From Methanogenium sp. (GTDB lineage Archaea > Halobacteriota > Methanomicrobia > Methanomicrobiales > Methanomicrobiaceae), in contig JAUVCV010000023.1 of assembly GCA_030595665.1 (NCBI GenBank), positions 1-39,991 on the forward strand: a stretch of DNA of 39,991 bases. The letters run 5' to 3'. The stretch's first letter is position 1. Each line of letters opens with the position of its first letter. Under the pieces are notes generated by a model that was not told the DNA's origin, searched no databases, and saw only the letters and a list, made by a program, of their open reading frames with translations. Shown one piece after another: positions 16,427 to 24,698 of this stretch. The position numbers and the translations under genes were made by a program.

Positions 16427-19400
16427 TTATAAAATACCATGATGTTTTCTCAGATATTCCCGTATTTTTTCTGATTCCAGCCAGCCCTGATCAAGACGGT
16501 GAACAATATCATCAATTGCCCTGACCTGTTTTAAAATGGGTTCTGATATTTCCTCATCAGAAAACCCGATTATCCCGGAAATGACCATAAGAGGATTCCT
16601 GATTTCGTCATTCAATGTCCCAAGCTGCATCAGATTCTCCTCAATCTGCCGGAGAGCAATCCCCTCACGTTCCCGGGCTTCACGTTCTTCTGTCAGATCA
16701 CGGACCAGTGAAAGAATAAACTGATGACCCCAAAGGTCGATCATACGTGCGTTCACATGCACCGGGAATCTGGTGCCGTCTTTTCGAACCTGTTCAGCAT
16801 CAAACGTTATCTCCTTCCCTGTCTGAAGTTCCAGAACCAGGGCATGATCTCCGTTTCGGATTATACCGGTATTGATATCCGCAACGCTACAATTCAGGAG
16901 CTCTTCACGGGTATATCCCAGGCGACGGCAGGCGACATCGTTGACCTCAACGAAGTGTCCACGGGTATTATCCGGCATCACCTCATGCAGAAAAACCGCT
17001 TCGTTAATATTATTGAAAATCTCGTGATATTTGTGTTCATTCTCGATAAGAGCATACTCTGCCCGTTTCTTCTCCGTCTGATCATCATACACCGCGACAA
17101 TCTCTCCGGATGGCAGGCGGTACACATAATTCTCACGCCACCCCTGTATATGTTCATCTTTATACTCTGCAAGGGGGAATGATTCGGGAATCCCTGTTTT
17201 ATATACCCGTTGCAACACAGCAGGCAGACCAAACGTCTCGACACCAGGAAAAACTTCAAAGATACTTTTCCCAACCACGTCCTCCCGCCGAATATGATCA
17301 ATCGCTTCTGATGCCTTGTTGATGTCCCATATAATGAAATCGCTCCCGTCTCCTGTCACATCATACACTACCACACCACTGCTCATATTATTGAAGAGCT
17401 CCCTGAACTTCTCCTCACTCTCCCGGATACGCACTTCAGCAGACCGCCTGCTTAGATAATTATCAATACGTTCACTGATGATCTTTAAGAGCCATATTTC
17501 TTCAGGGAGAAAATAATTGTCATCACCCTTATGATGATCGTTCCGGTAGCTCACCGTGATCGTTCCAACAGCTACAGCATCCCTGAAGATCGTTTGTTCC
17601 ATCGAAGGACCGGTACCACCCAATACTTCCGTCTGGCAGGTATGTCCATCTATATCCACAGAAACAGCGGTATCCTCAGGGTACTGCATCGCTGCCTGAA
17701 TCAAAGGAAAAATACTCTGAGATAGTTTTTCCTCTGAGGGTTTGTTGAAAATGACATCTGAGACCTCCCGCAGGCAGGTCAGTTCTTTCACCCGTTCTTC
17801 AAGAGTATGGGAAGCCGCCAGTATCTGCTGCTCTGCCTCTTTCATCGAGGATATATCACGAATGGACTCTATTGCACCGGTGACATTCCCATCAGAATCG
17901 AAGAGACGGCACGCAGTAAACCAGACATAGGCACCCTTCTTCCCATAAAGATGGGGCACATAATTTTCTGCAACCAGCGTATCTCCCTCTTCATACCATA
18001 CCGGATACCCAATCGTATCGCGGAGTTCTGCATGAAGCATATAATCAATAAGAATCGGTTGACGTTTTCCATAGACCCTGAAACCATATTCATAGTCCCC
18101 ATTACCCAACATCTCAGACGCAGGGATGTCTGTCATCGCCGTTATAGCCTTATTCCACGCGATAACACGTCCATTTATATCAATAGCAAACGTGGCATCC
18201 GGCAGGAACTCGATAATCTGCGATAAACGACGTTCACTCTCCCGTAACTCCTGCTGACTCGCAACCAGTTCTGCCAGATTATCACGCAGTTTCTCTTTCC
18301 CTTCTGCCAGATCCTGATACGCTGCCGCGAGGTTCGTGTTTTTTTCCAGAAGTTCTTCTTCTGCCTTCCGGCGTTTTTCATCCAGTTCAATACTATACAG
18401 GGCAAATGCCAGATCGCCCGCAACCTCAGCAAAGAGTCCCTGTTCCTCAGCATCGGACACCTGTTCAGCCAATACAGAGGCTGAAATAATCCCATAGACA
18501 GTACCGCCGGACTCAAGACTTTTCGTTAGTCCACTTCTCTCTTTATAGGACCGGAGAAGCGGGCACTCGGTGCAGGTCTTCGTAGGGTCATAGGTTACTA
18601 CAACCTCACCGGTTGCAATTGCCTTCTTTGCACACGCTGTGAAATTGCCTTCCTTCAGGTACTCGTACATCGGCCGGAATGCATCCCCGGAATTTGATAC
18701 TGCTACAGACTGTGTCTTTCTATCCGTGTCAAACAGGATAATCCAGACATTCTCATATCCTCCGAACCTGGTCAGGATATCGCAGGTTTTTTCTATCAGT
18801 GCCCGGGGGTCTTTCTCCTGCACAATCAACTGATTCACGTTTCGTATGGCGCCGAGCAGTCTGTTCAGATGAAGAATCCGCTCTTCTGTCTGTTTGCGTG
18901 TGGTGATGTCAGACGTGAATCCCAGAGAAGTTCCGTTGGGAAGTACGATGGCACTAAGATTGACGGTACAGATACTCCCGTCTTTTTTCAGCAGGCGCAT
19001 CTCGGAATTTTGACTGCCGGTTTCCTGCAAATTCCGGAAAACCTGACGTGCGGTGTCCAAATCTGCCGGCGGCACGAGTCGGGTGATATTCATTGAGAGC
19101 AGTTCATTCTCTGTATACCCTAAGAAATCACACGCTGCCCGGTTGACTTCAAGATAGTACCCCTCTGCATCAGTGATAAAGACCCCTTCCGGTGAGGTGT
19201 CAATATACCCCCGATATTTCTGTTCAGATTGTATGAGTTTTTCTTCGGTCTGTTTATGGTGTTCCACCAGGGTTGCGAGTTTGAGATTGCTGTAACTAAG
19301 ATCCGAGATCATGCGGACAAACTTCTGGTAAAATACCATCGCTGTCTGCACTTTCTCATGACTCCATCGCGGAACACGGTTAAGAGCAGCAAGATATGCT

Positions 19401-20992
19401 TCTTTATCAAATCCGTATCGATCTGCCTGCTCGGCAAAAACACGGGTGTTAACCTCTTCATCATCATAAAAGAACTGACCGCAATAGAGATTGCCCATCT
19501 GTTTCCCGCCAACAAAGATCGGTGTTACCGTGTCCCACATATTATTTTTACACTTATAATACCGGATTTCACCGGGAGAAAGGCTGGTTGTCAGTGCTAC
19601 ATCACTTTCAATGCAGTTTTTGTGTGTTTCAGGATTGACCCGGTGAAATTTCGTACAGATATCCTGCCATCCGGTTGAGACCAGAATATTGGCATTCATA
19701 TCTAAAATTGCGATGCCACCAATACCCGTTAGTTTGTAGAATTCATCCATCAGTGACTGAATCGCGTCACTGTCGATGATATTGCGAAACTCTGTTTCCT
19801 CAACAGTATAATCCGGTGAGAGAATTGAGTCGAGCTTGAGGCGGAGTTTCTCCTCACTTTTTTGCAGTTCCTCTTCGGCCTGTCTGCGTGCCGTGATATC
19901 CCGTGCAAACGCACAGTTGAACTCACGATCGCCATACCTGAAATAATTGGTAGATATCTCAACCGGATAGATTCTCCCGTCTTTTGTCAGATGGCGGGAC
20001 TCTATCCGGATGTGTTTTTTCTCCCGGATATTCTGCCAGTTGGTTTCCCAGTCATCCTTCAAAAAATCCGGATTAATATCAAACACAGAAAGGCTACAAA
20101 GTTCCTCTCTGGTATAGCCCAACATCCGGCACGCCTCTTTATTGGCGTCATAGAACTTCCCGTCCCGAAGAATCCAGTAGATTTCATCGGTTGCATTTTC
20201 GATGGAGTACCGGGCAATCTTCTGTTCCTGCTCTGCCTTCTTTCGCTCAGTTATGTCAATAACAATACCGGAAACCAAAAGGGGAGTCTCCTCCTCATCA
20301 CTCAGAACCTGAAGATTTATCTGCGTCGGGACAGTGCTTCCGTCCTTTCGGGTTGCGTTCAGTTCCTCAAGTTCAAGATGGTTCTGTTCAAATAAGTGCC
20401 GTTTAAATTCAGCGAACTCACCGGGCTGGAACTGATAGAGATCACCGATATTTTTCCCGATCAATTCCTCCTGAGAATACCCGTACATCGCTGCAAACCA
20501 GGCATTTACATAGAAGATGTTTGCGTCAGGACTGGTGATGACAATCCCATAATTTGCCCTGTCAGCGATTGTTTTGAATTTCCGGAAATCCTCTTCTGAT
20601 TTTTCCTGCATTTTTAGAGAGAGAGCAAAGAACTGCTGCCAAAGTCGTCCGGAAAAAACGTCCTCTTCCGGGTTGCGGACAATCCAGAGATCTGCCGAGA
20701 GATTCCGGCTGAACGCGTTCATTTCCCTGTTATTTATCTCTTCTGCGGTCGTGGAGATAAAGAGAGGGAGATCAGCACAGTGCTCCCGGACTGTTTTAGC
20801 GGTTTCATAAAATGAGCTGTCAGCAACCGTTCCAATCAGGAAGACAGCATTACATGAATCGGGGATGTGGGGGTGCTGCAAAAAGACACCGGCAGATAGT
20901 GAAGTAATCTGAACCAACCCTTCCCCGGGGAACTGTTTTCCCCGGTAATCTGACTCAGACGCCCGATCCCATATGGCAAATAGATGAATCAT
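16427..20992 (-). CDS. Giant PAS/PocR/GAF sensor protein with degenerate kinase remnant
   Basis: 1521 residues, apparently cytoplasmic (no TM span). Reading order: an unclassified N-terminal domain (1-135); PAS 138-250 (ends DITERKKAEQ); PAS 255-370; a PocR ligand-sensing domain about 402-570 (MDEFYKLTGIGGIAILD, Cys-containing); PAS 590-700; GAF 710-870; coiled coil 870-920; PAS 920-1050; GAF-like 1065-1180; PAS 1190-1310; PAS 1318-1440; then LNDEIRNPLMVISGI at 1460-1474. That last piece resembles a HisKA dimerisation helix, but the phospho-acceptor His position is Asp, and no HATPase_c domain follows. It should therefore signal by interaction, not autophosphorylation. AGAGGA lies seven bases before the ATG. 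No response regulator or kinase is adjacent. Confidence 0.9.
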   Translation of the reverse strand: MIHLFAIWDRASESDYRGKQFPGEGLVQITSLSAGVFLQHPHIPDSCNAVFLIGTVADSSFYETAKTVREHCADLPLFISTTAEEINNREMNAFSRNLSADLWIVRNPEEDVFSGRLWQQFFALSLKMQEKSEEDFRKFKTIADRANYGIVITSPDANIFYVNAWFAAMYGYSQEELIGKNIGDLYQFQPGEFAEFKRHLFEQNHLELEELNATRKDGSTVPTQINLQVLSDEEETPLLVSGIVIDITERKKAEQEQKIARYSIENATDEIYWILRDGKFYDANKEACRMLGYTREELCSLSVFDINPDFLKDDWETNWQNIREKKHIRIESRHLTKDGRIYPVEISTNYFRYGDREFNCAFARDITARRQAEEELQKSEEKLRLKLDSILSPDYTVEETEFRNIIDSDAIQSLMDEFYKLTGIGGIAILDMNANILVSTGWQDICTKFHRVNPETHKNCIESDVALTTSLSPGEIRYYKCKNNMWDTVTPIFVGGKQMGNLYCGQFFYDDEEVNTRVFAEQADRYGFDKEAYLAALNRVPRWSHEKVQTAMVFYQKFVRMISDLSYSNLKLATLVEHHKQTEEKLIQSEQKYRGYIDTSPEGVFITDAEGYYLEVNRAACDFLGYTENELLSMNITRLVPPADLDTARQVFRNLQETGSQNSEMRLLKKDGSICTVNLSAIVLPNGTSLGFTSDITTRKQTEERILHLNRLLGAIRNVNQLIVQEKDPRALIEKTCDILTRFGGYENVWIILFDTDRKTQSVAVSNSGDAFRPMYEYLKEGNFTACAKKAIATGEVVVTYDPTKTCTECPLLRSYKERSGLTKSLESGGTVYGIISASVLAEQVSDAEEQGLFAEVAGDLAFALYSIELDEKRRKAEEELLEKNTNLAAAYQDLAEGKEKLRDNLAELVASQQELRESERRLSQIIEFLPDATFAIDINGRVIAWNKAITAMTDIPASEMLGNGDYEYGFRVYGKRQPILIDYMLHAELRDTIGYPVWYEEGDTLVAENYVPHLYGKKGAYVWFTACRLFDSDGNVTGAIESIRDISSMKEAEQQILAASHTLEERVKELTCLREVSDVIFNKPSEEKLSQSIFPLIQAAMQYPEDTAVSVDIDGHTCQTEVLGGTGPSMEQTIFRDAVAVGTITVSYRNDHHKGDDNYFLPEEIWLLKIISERIDNYLSRRSAEVRIRESEEKFRELFNNMSSGVVVYDVTGDGSDFIIWDINKASEAIDHIRREDVVGKSIFEVFPGVETFGLPAVLQRVYKTGIPESFPLAEYKDEHIQGWRENYVYRLPSGEIVAVYDDQTEKKRAEYALIENEHKYHEIFNNINEAVFLHEVMPDNTRGHFVEVNDVACRRLGYTREELLNCSVADINTGIIRNGDHALVLELQTGKEITFDAEQVRKDGTRFPVHVNARMIDLWGHQFILSLVRDLTEEREAREREGIALRQIEENLMQLGTLNDEIRNPLMVISGIIGFSDEEISEPILKQVRAIDDIVHRLDQGWLESEKIREYLRKHHGIL

Positions 20993-21402
20993 TTATCTTC
21001 CTCTGGCGGGATTGTGTCACATATCTCCGTATCCGGCATGAAATTGTCTTATCTCCGGCTGATTCATCAGCGCCAAACATTTTCGGAACCATATACTGAT
21101 TCCGGTATACTGCTCGTCAGACAAGACCTCCATCCCCTTTCGTATAAAGCTATTTTTGAAATAGTATGTAACAGGTAAGAAAGTGTCTCCTTTTATTTAA
21201 AGAATAGCACATCTCAAAACCACTTCCCCGGGGTATGGATGATGAGTAGAGCAGAGTGTTTCTATAGCATTGCCGGAGAAACCGTTTTTTTCACCGGAAT
21301 TGAGAAAAATCGCGGGACGAATCATTTTTCCCTGAAATACCAATCTATTGATACGGTAGGTTTGTGCAGTCCTGATTAAATTCCAGACAGAACATTCGGC
21401 GG
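20993..21402. other. Gap between PAS sensor and pentapeptide protein, no gene seen
   Basis: About 410 bases. The minus strand has a TATA-like TTTAAATAAAAGG near 21190-21200, which would give the PAS gene a leader of about 170 bases. No ORF with a ribosome site, no RNA gene and no strong repeat were seen. Confidence 0.4.
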
Positions 21403-21975
21403 TTATTCTAATCGAATCTCATAGGTATCCAATAACCCCAGCACACCGGGAGAGGAAAATATCGCATTCTTTATTTTATTTTTCGCAGGGTTAATAGAGT
21501 AATTATACGCCGTTTTAAAATCAGCACCCGTCATTATATTCTGACGGAAAACAGTCTGTGCCAGATCACAGTTCTGAAACAATGCTCCGGACAAATCAGA
21601 CTCAGTGAAACTCGCTTCGTGTATCATACAGTTTTCAAATCTACTATTCTTTAATGTATTTTTTAAAAACACCGAGTAATCCAGACGGCAATCTTTAAAA
21701 TTCACGGAAAACAGGAAATTATTGCAGGAACCAAAGTCAACGCCGGTGAGTTTGCAGTTTATGAAATTGACATTTTTCATGCTGGTATTTTTGATATTTG
21801 CGGTGCTCATATTGCAGTTTCTAAACTGACAATCCATGAACTCATTCAGTGACAGATTGCTGTTTGAAAAATTACTGTCCTTAAATGTACATGATTCAAA
21901 CTCCATGCCACAGAATTCGTTATCCGAATAATCCAGTGCTTCAAAAATCCGGTCGTAGTATGATTCTTCTTTCAT
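21403..21975 (-). CDS. Pentapeptide-repeat protein
   Basis: 190 residues built of A(D/N)LxX-type pentapeptides, such as FKDSNFSNSNLS, ANIKNTSMKNVNF, LTGVDFGSC and SFTESDLSGALF, recurring from about residue 22 to 155. These form a right-handed quadrilateral beta-helix. Some bacterial relatives mimic DNA and bind gyrase, but most archaeal ones are of unknown role. There is no signal peptide, so it is probably cytoplasmic. It stands alone, with an A/T-rich gap of about 300 bases upstream. Confidence 0.9.
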   Translation of the reverse strand: MKEESYYDRIFEALDYSDNEFCGMEFESCTFKDSNFSNSNLSLNEFMDCQFRNCNMSTANIKNTSMKNVNFINCKLTGVDFGSCNNFLFSVNFKDCRLDYSVFLKNTLKNSRFENCMIHEASFTESDLSGALFQNCDLAQTVFRQNIMTGADFKTAYNYSINPAKNKIKNAIFSSPGVLGLLDTYEIRLE

Positions 21976-22281
21976 AACAGGTTCTCTTCATTATTTTTTC
22001 CGGAGACTGAGAACAGACCCGTATAATCTATGGGTAGCGGAACTCATTCAAATACTCTATAATATACCGGAAATCCACATAAAACGAATTCCCAGGGATT
22101 CATCCGGATTTCATTTCTTTTGAATATTTTCGGAGCTAAATAACATCATCAGGCACATTATCTGTGTCTATTATCTGAGACTTCTCCCCCTTAAGATATG
22201 AAGGTTCTCGTTATTTCCATGAGCTGAATTCTGAAAAAAAGAATGGGTGTTACAAAAAGGCACCCCGGGACAGAATTCTGC
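21976..22281. other. Gap with promoter region and hicBA terminator
   Basis: About 306 bases, A/T-rich. TATA-like CTATAATATACC near 22060-22070 is a possible promoter for the pentapeptide gene. The right-hand end holds the T-rich terminator of hicA and an inverted AGAATTCT pair (22226-22233 with 22272-22279). No gene seen. Confidence 0.4.
22233..22256 (-). terminator. Terminator of the hicBA operon
   Basis: On the minus strand, CTTTTTGTAACACCCATTC and then a run of seven T follow the hicA stop by about 25 bases. Two U-rich runs after a gene end are typical for archaeal termination. Confidence 0.45.
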
Positions 22282-22509
22282 CTATATCAAATCATTCAGC
22301 TTTTTAAGAGTTAAATGGACTTGCTTTAATATATGTGACAATGTAGAACGTTTGATTGGCTTATGGGCAGGAACGATTAGTTTCAGGGTTTCTGTTGGCG
22401 TGTGCTTTTGCATCCGAATATGACTGCCTCGCTGACGTACAACAACCCATCCATCCCGCTGAAGAGCAATGATGAGTTTATCATAATTCAGACTGGGTAT
22501 ATTATTCAT
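22282..22509 (-). CDS. hicA: HicA-family mRNA interferase toxin
   Basis: 75 residues with the dsRBD-like HicA fold: LIIALQRDGWVVVRQRGSH followed by IRMQKH, where His30 in GSHIRM is the catalytic residue of the family, and LIVPAHKPIKRSTLSHILKQ at the C-terminus. HicA toxins cleave mRNA independently of ribosomes. Its ATG overlaps the stop of the upstream antitoxin gene by 4 bases, so synthesis is coupled to antitoxin. The order antitoxin-then-toxin is the reverse of the classical E. coli hicAB arrangement but common in this family. Confidence 0.92.
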   Translation of the reverse strand: MNNIPSLNYDKLIIALQRDGWVVVRQRGSHIRMQKHTPTETLKLIVPAHKPIKRSTLSHILKQVHLTLKKLNDLI

Positions 22510-22709
22510 ACAGCAATCTCAATCTGCTCTGCTGTTTCACTGAAAACCGTATCATCTTCTATTGGTTCCAGATGCAGAGCAATAGCTTCCCTGATATTCT
22601 GTAATGCTTCTTCCCGTGTATCTCCCTCACTGATACAGCCGGGAAGTCCCGGTACAAACACCGTATATCCCCCCTCTTCACTCGGTTCAAGAATGACACG
22701 TAATTTCAT
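22506..22709 (-). CDS. hicB: HicB-family antitoxin (short form)
   Basis: 67 residues of the partial RNase H-like HicB fold: VILEPSEEGGYTVFVPGLPG, then GDTREEALQNIREAIALHL. This is the HicA-neutralising domain. There is no C-terminal DNA-binding HTH or ribbon-helix-helix, so autoregulation by this protein is doubtful. GGGAG precedes the ATG, and a TATA-like TATTTAAAT at 22731-22739 is centred 26 bases upstream. Directly upstream of the promoter lies a MITE-like element. Confidence 0.92.
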   Translation of the reverse strand: MKLRVILEPSEEGGYTVFVPGLPGCISEGDTREEALQNIREAIALHLEPIEDDTVFSETAEQIEIAV

Positions 22710-22730
22710 AATCTGATCTCCCGGTTTGAT

Positions 22731-22739
22731 TATTTAAAT
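22731..22739 (-). promoter_or_regulatory. TATA-like box of hicBA
   Basis: ATTTAAATA (minus strand), centred about 26 bases before the hicB ATG at 22709. This implies a very short leader. The box lies only 14 bases from the left end of the inverted-repeat element at 22753. Confidence 0.45.
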
Positions 22740-22752
22740 GAATGGTACCGAT

Positions 22753-22872
22753 GGCACTGTCGGATTTTTCAGTGATAGGAGATTACGAAAGAGATTGTCT
22801 CAGTTCAAATCACCAAAAACAGTAATTGCTGCTTAAGGATGATCAATGATAACTGGATTTTCCGACAGTGCC
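22753..22872. mobile_element. MITE-like 120-bp element with terminal inverted repeats
   Basis: GGCACTGTCGGA at 22753-22764 is matched exactly by its inverse TCCGACAGTGCC at 22861-22872, with further weaker pairing inward (TTTTTCAGT against ACTGGATTTT). The 96 bases between hold no ORF. Such a short, gene-free segment bounded by inverted repeats fits a miniature inverted-repeat transposable element mobilised by a transposase encoded elsewhere. No target-site duplication is evident in the flanks. Confidence 0.5.
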
Positions 22873-22920
22873 CTTCCGGGCCCCCACCCTGACCGCGAAA
22901 CGGATGGCGGCCCGGGGAAG
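22873..22920. repeat. GC-rich inverted repeat beside the MITE
   Basis: CTTCCGGGCC (22873-22882) pairs with GGCCCGGGGAAG (22909-22920) with one bulge, around a 26-base loop. It abuts the MITE end and is much more GC-rich than its surroundings. It could be a structured RNA, part of the inserted element, or a remnant of another one. The remainder of the gap to 23074 shows no gene. Confidence 0.4.
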
Positions 22921-23074
22921 GTATCAAAATTGTATTGAGACCAGTCCCTGAAATCCCTGTTTTGCAGTTGCCTGTTGAGAGACCGGAGGGGGGTGAAGCA
23001 AATTATGAATTTTCTAACGGGGGTGAATCAGAGAAGTACCGGGTCATGTCATTGTGAAAAATAGTCCCGTATCA

Positions 23075-23824
23075 TTATTCTTCACCAAGCATTTTCAAAA
23101 AAGACCTTATTGTGTATACAAGCTGCGGCATCTGCATAACCACTCCGGTAATCTGGTTCTGATTTTTTCCGACAAAAAATCCTGTCGATTCATCTATTAT
23201 AATAGAAATCTTGGATTCACGGGCATCATGGACATTTTTTTGCATAGAGGCTACTTTCTCCATCGTAGAATACATCTTTTCTGAAAATTCCGTCACCCTC
23301 AAATTTGTTCCTGCAAAATCCGCCTTGTTTTTGGCATATATTTCGACGTGTACCTTTTTTTTTAGTTTCTTTAACTCTGGCATTATCCATTCGAAAAGGG
23401 AATAATCCTCAACAAAAATAATAATCTCTTTGTCCGCGCCCTGAATTAGTGTCTTTATTCTGTTTTTAATGCCCCATTCGGAGTGAATTGCCCATATGGG
23501 CGAAGGAGGTCTTGAATTGAGATGAAGATTTGAAAGGTATTCTATTGACCCGTTTATTGAGGTATTCATCTCTGTCTTTAGTTTGTTGAGTACTGCACCG
23601 GGATTTTCTGCATAGAAATAGGAAGGGTTTCCGTCCTGAACCTCGATGAAATTTTTGTCTGAAAGACTTCTTAATACCGAGTAAATTCTTCCCTGCGGAA
23701 CACCGCTGTGCTCATGTATTTCACGTGCGGTTGCCATTCCAAAACCAACAAGTGAAATATATACCTTGGCCTCGTATTCGGTAAATCCGAGTTTTTTAAG
23801 AGTCTCTAATACTGTTTCAAACAT
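23075..23824 (-). CDS. TrmB-family transcriptional regulator
   Basis: 249 residues. The N-terminal winged HTH is the TrmB type: LKKLGFTEYEAKVYISLVGF, ATAREIHEHSGVPQGRIYSV, LRSLSDKNFIEVQDG. The rest resembles the TrmB C-terminal region with a phospholipase D-like fold (KEIIIFVEDYSLFEWIMPEL), without the sugar-binding extension. GGAG lies seven bases before the ATG, and a TATA box is at 23871-23880. It is divergent from the 24208/24699 operon across a 383-base gap, which makes the MMPL exporter its most likely target. The effector is unknown. Confidence 0.9.
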   Translation of the reverse strand: MFETVLETLKKLGFTEYEAKVYISLVGFGMATAREIHEHSGVPQGRIYSVLRSLSDKNFIEVQDGNPSYFYAENPGAVLNKLKTEMNTSINGSIEYLSNLHLNSRPPSPIWAIHSEWGIKNRIKTLIQGADKEIIIFVEDYSLFEWIMPELKKLKKKVHVEIYAKNKADFAGTNLRVTEFSEKMYSTMEKVASMQKNVHDARESKISIIIDESTGFFVGKNQNQITGVVMQMPQLVYTIRSFLKMLGEE

Positions 23825-24207
23825 TTACAACTCCAGGAGTTTCAATGAAATAATTTGGTCTGCTTTCGAGATATAATGTATGCAGCAGGAAGAAAGTCAG
23901 AAATTATCATCCTGAACAGACCTCCATGAAGGATTAAAAACAATGCAGCATAAATTTAACCGCGGCAATGCCTGTTTTATTACTTAAACCAGTCTTATTT
24001 CATCTTTTATCGGATAAAAACTCCGAGAGTTGCACAGCTATTATTATCTGCCATATTGATGCTTTAAATGAAGTCCAAAGAAAGAAATCTGCCGTTTAAT
24101 ACAGGGAATTTATTTGAGACAGCAATTATGTCGTTGAATATGTACCCTGTTTCATATCGGGTTCTAAGAACTCAGATCCCTTCTGCAGATGATTAAGAGA
24201 ACATGCT
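23825..24207. promoter_or_regulatory. Divergent promoter region between TrmB regulator and the exporter operon
   Basis: About 383 A/T-rich bases. The TrmB-side TATA is at 23871-23880 (minus strand TACATTATAT, about 50 bases before the ATG, leaving a leader with a Shine-Dalgarno). On the plus strand, GCTTTAAATG at 24060-24069 is a possible box with a long leader. No palindromic operator stands out and no gene is seen. Confidence 0.4.
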
Positions 24208-24660
24208 TTGATTCAAAGAGAATTAGTAATGAAAACAGAAATTAACGCCTCTGGCATTCATCTTCACAAAGATGAAAACAATTTGGAGACCGGAGGTATA
24301 TGGGAGGAGGCAGGGTTTAAACCTCCACAGTTTTATCTGTTACTTACAGAATTTCTTCATATTACGTTTTTAAATGAAGGTTGTATTCCTGAATTATGCT
24401 TACATGAGATAACTGAGATTATCAATTCACCATGCAATACCGGCGGATTTGTTATTCATGACAGAGAAAGGATGTACAGTTTTGCAGAACGTCTGGGAAT
24501 TGATGTTTTAGCAGGTGATGAAGACCGTATTGCCGCAGGAATTACGGGTAGCATAATCTCGGATTATCTACTGCCTGATTATATTTCATCTATCACAGAA
24601 AAAAGGATATTTTCCAATAAAAACGGATTGGCACGAGAACATTCCACTTTGAAGGTCTGA
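24208..24660 (+). CDS. Conserved-looking protein of unknown function preceding the exporter
   Basis: The frame opens with TTG at 24208; the ATG at 24229 (MKTEINASG) is a more natural start, with AAAGAG upstream, giving 143 residues. The protein is soluble, acidic, without a signal peptide. It contains FGGFVIHDRERMYSFAER-like text (actual GGFVIHDRERMYSFAERLGI) and two Cys (EGCIPELC) but no recognised motif. It ends 38 bases before the MMPL exporter gene and is probably co-transcribed with it, under the divergent TrmB regulator. Role unknown. Confidence 0.6.
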   Translation: MIQRELVMKTEINASGIHLHKDENNLETGGIWEEAGFKPPQFYLLLTEFLHITFLNEGCIPELCLHEITEIINSPCNTGGFVIHDRERMYSFAERLGIDVLAGDEDRIAAGITGSIISDYLLPDYISSITEKRIFSNKNGLAREHSTLKV

Positions 24661-24698
24661 AGATAAGAAGCCGGAACAGATTCGGTTCAGGCCGGAGG

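Noticed and set aside
22801-22820. tRNA-like T-arm (CAGTTCAAATC) inside the inverted-repeat element
   Set aside because: No acceptor stem, D-arm or anticodon arm can be folded around it.
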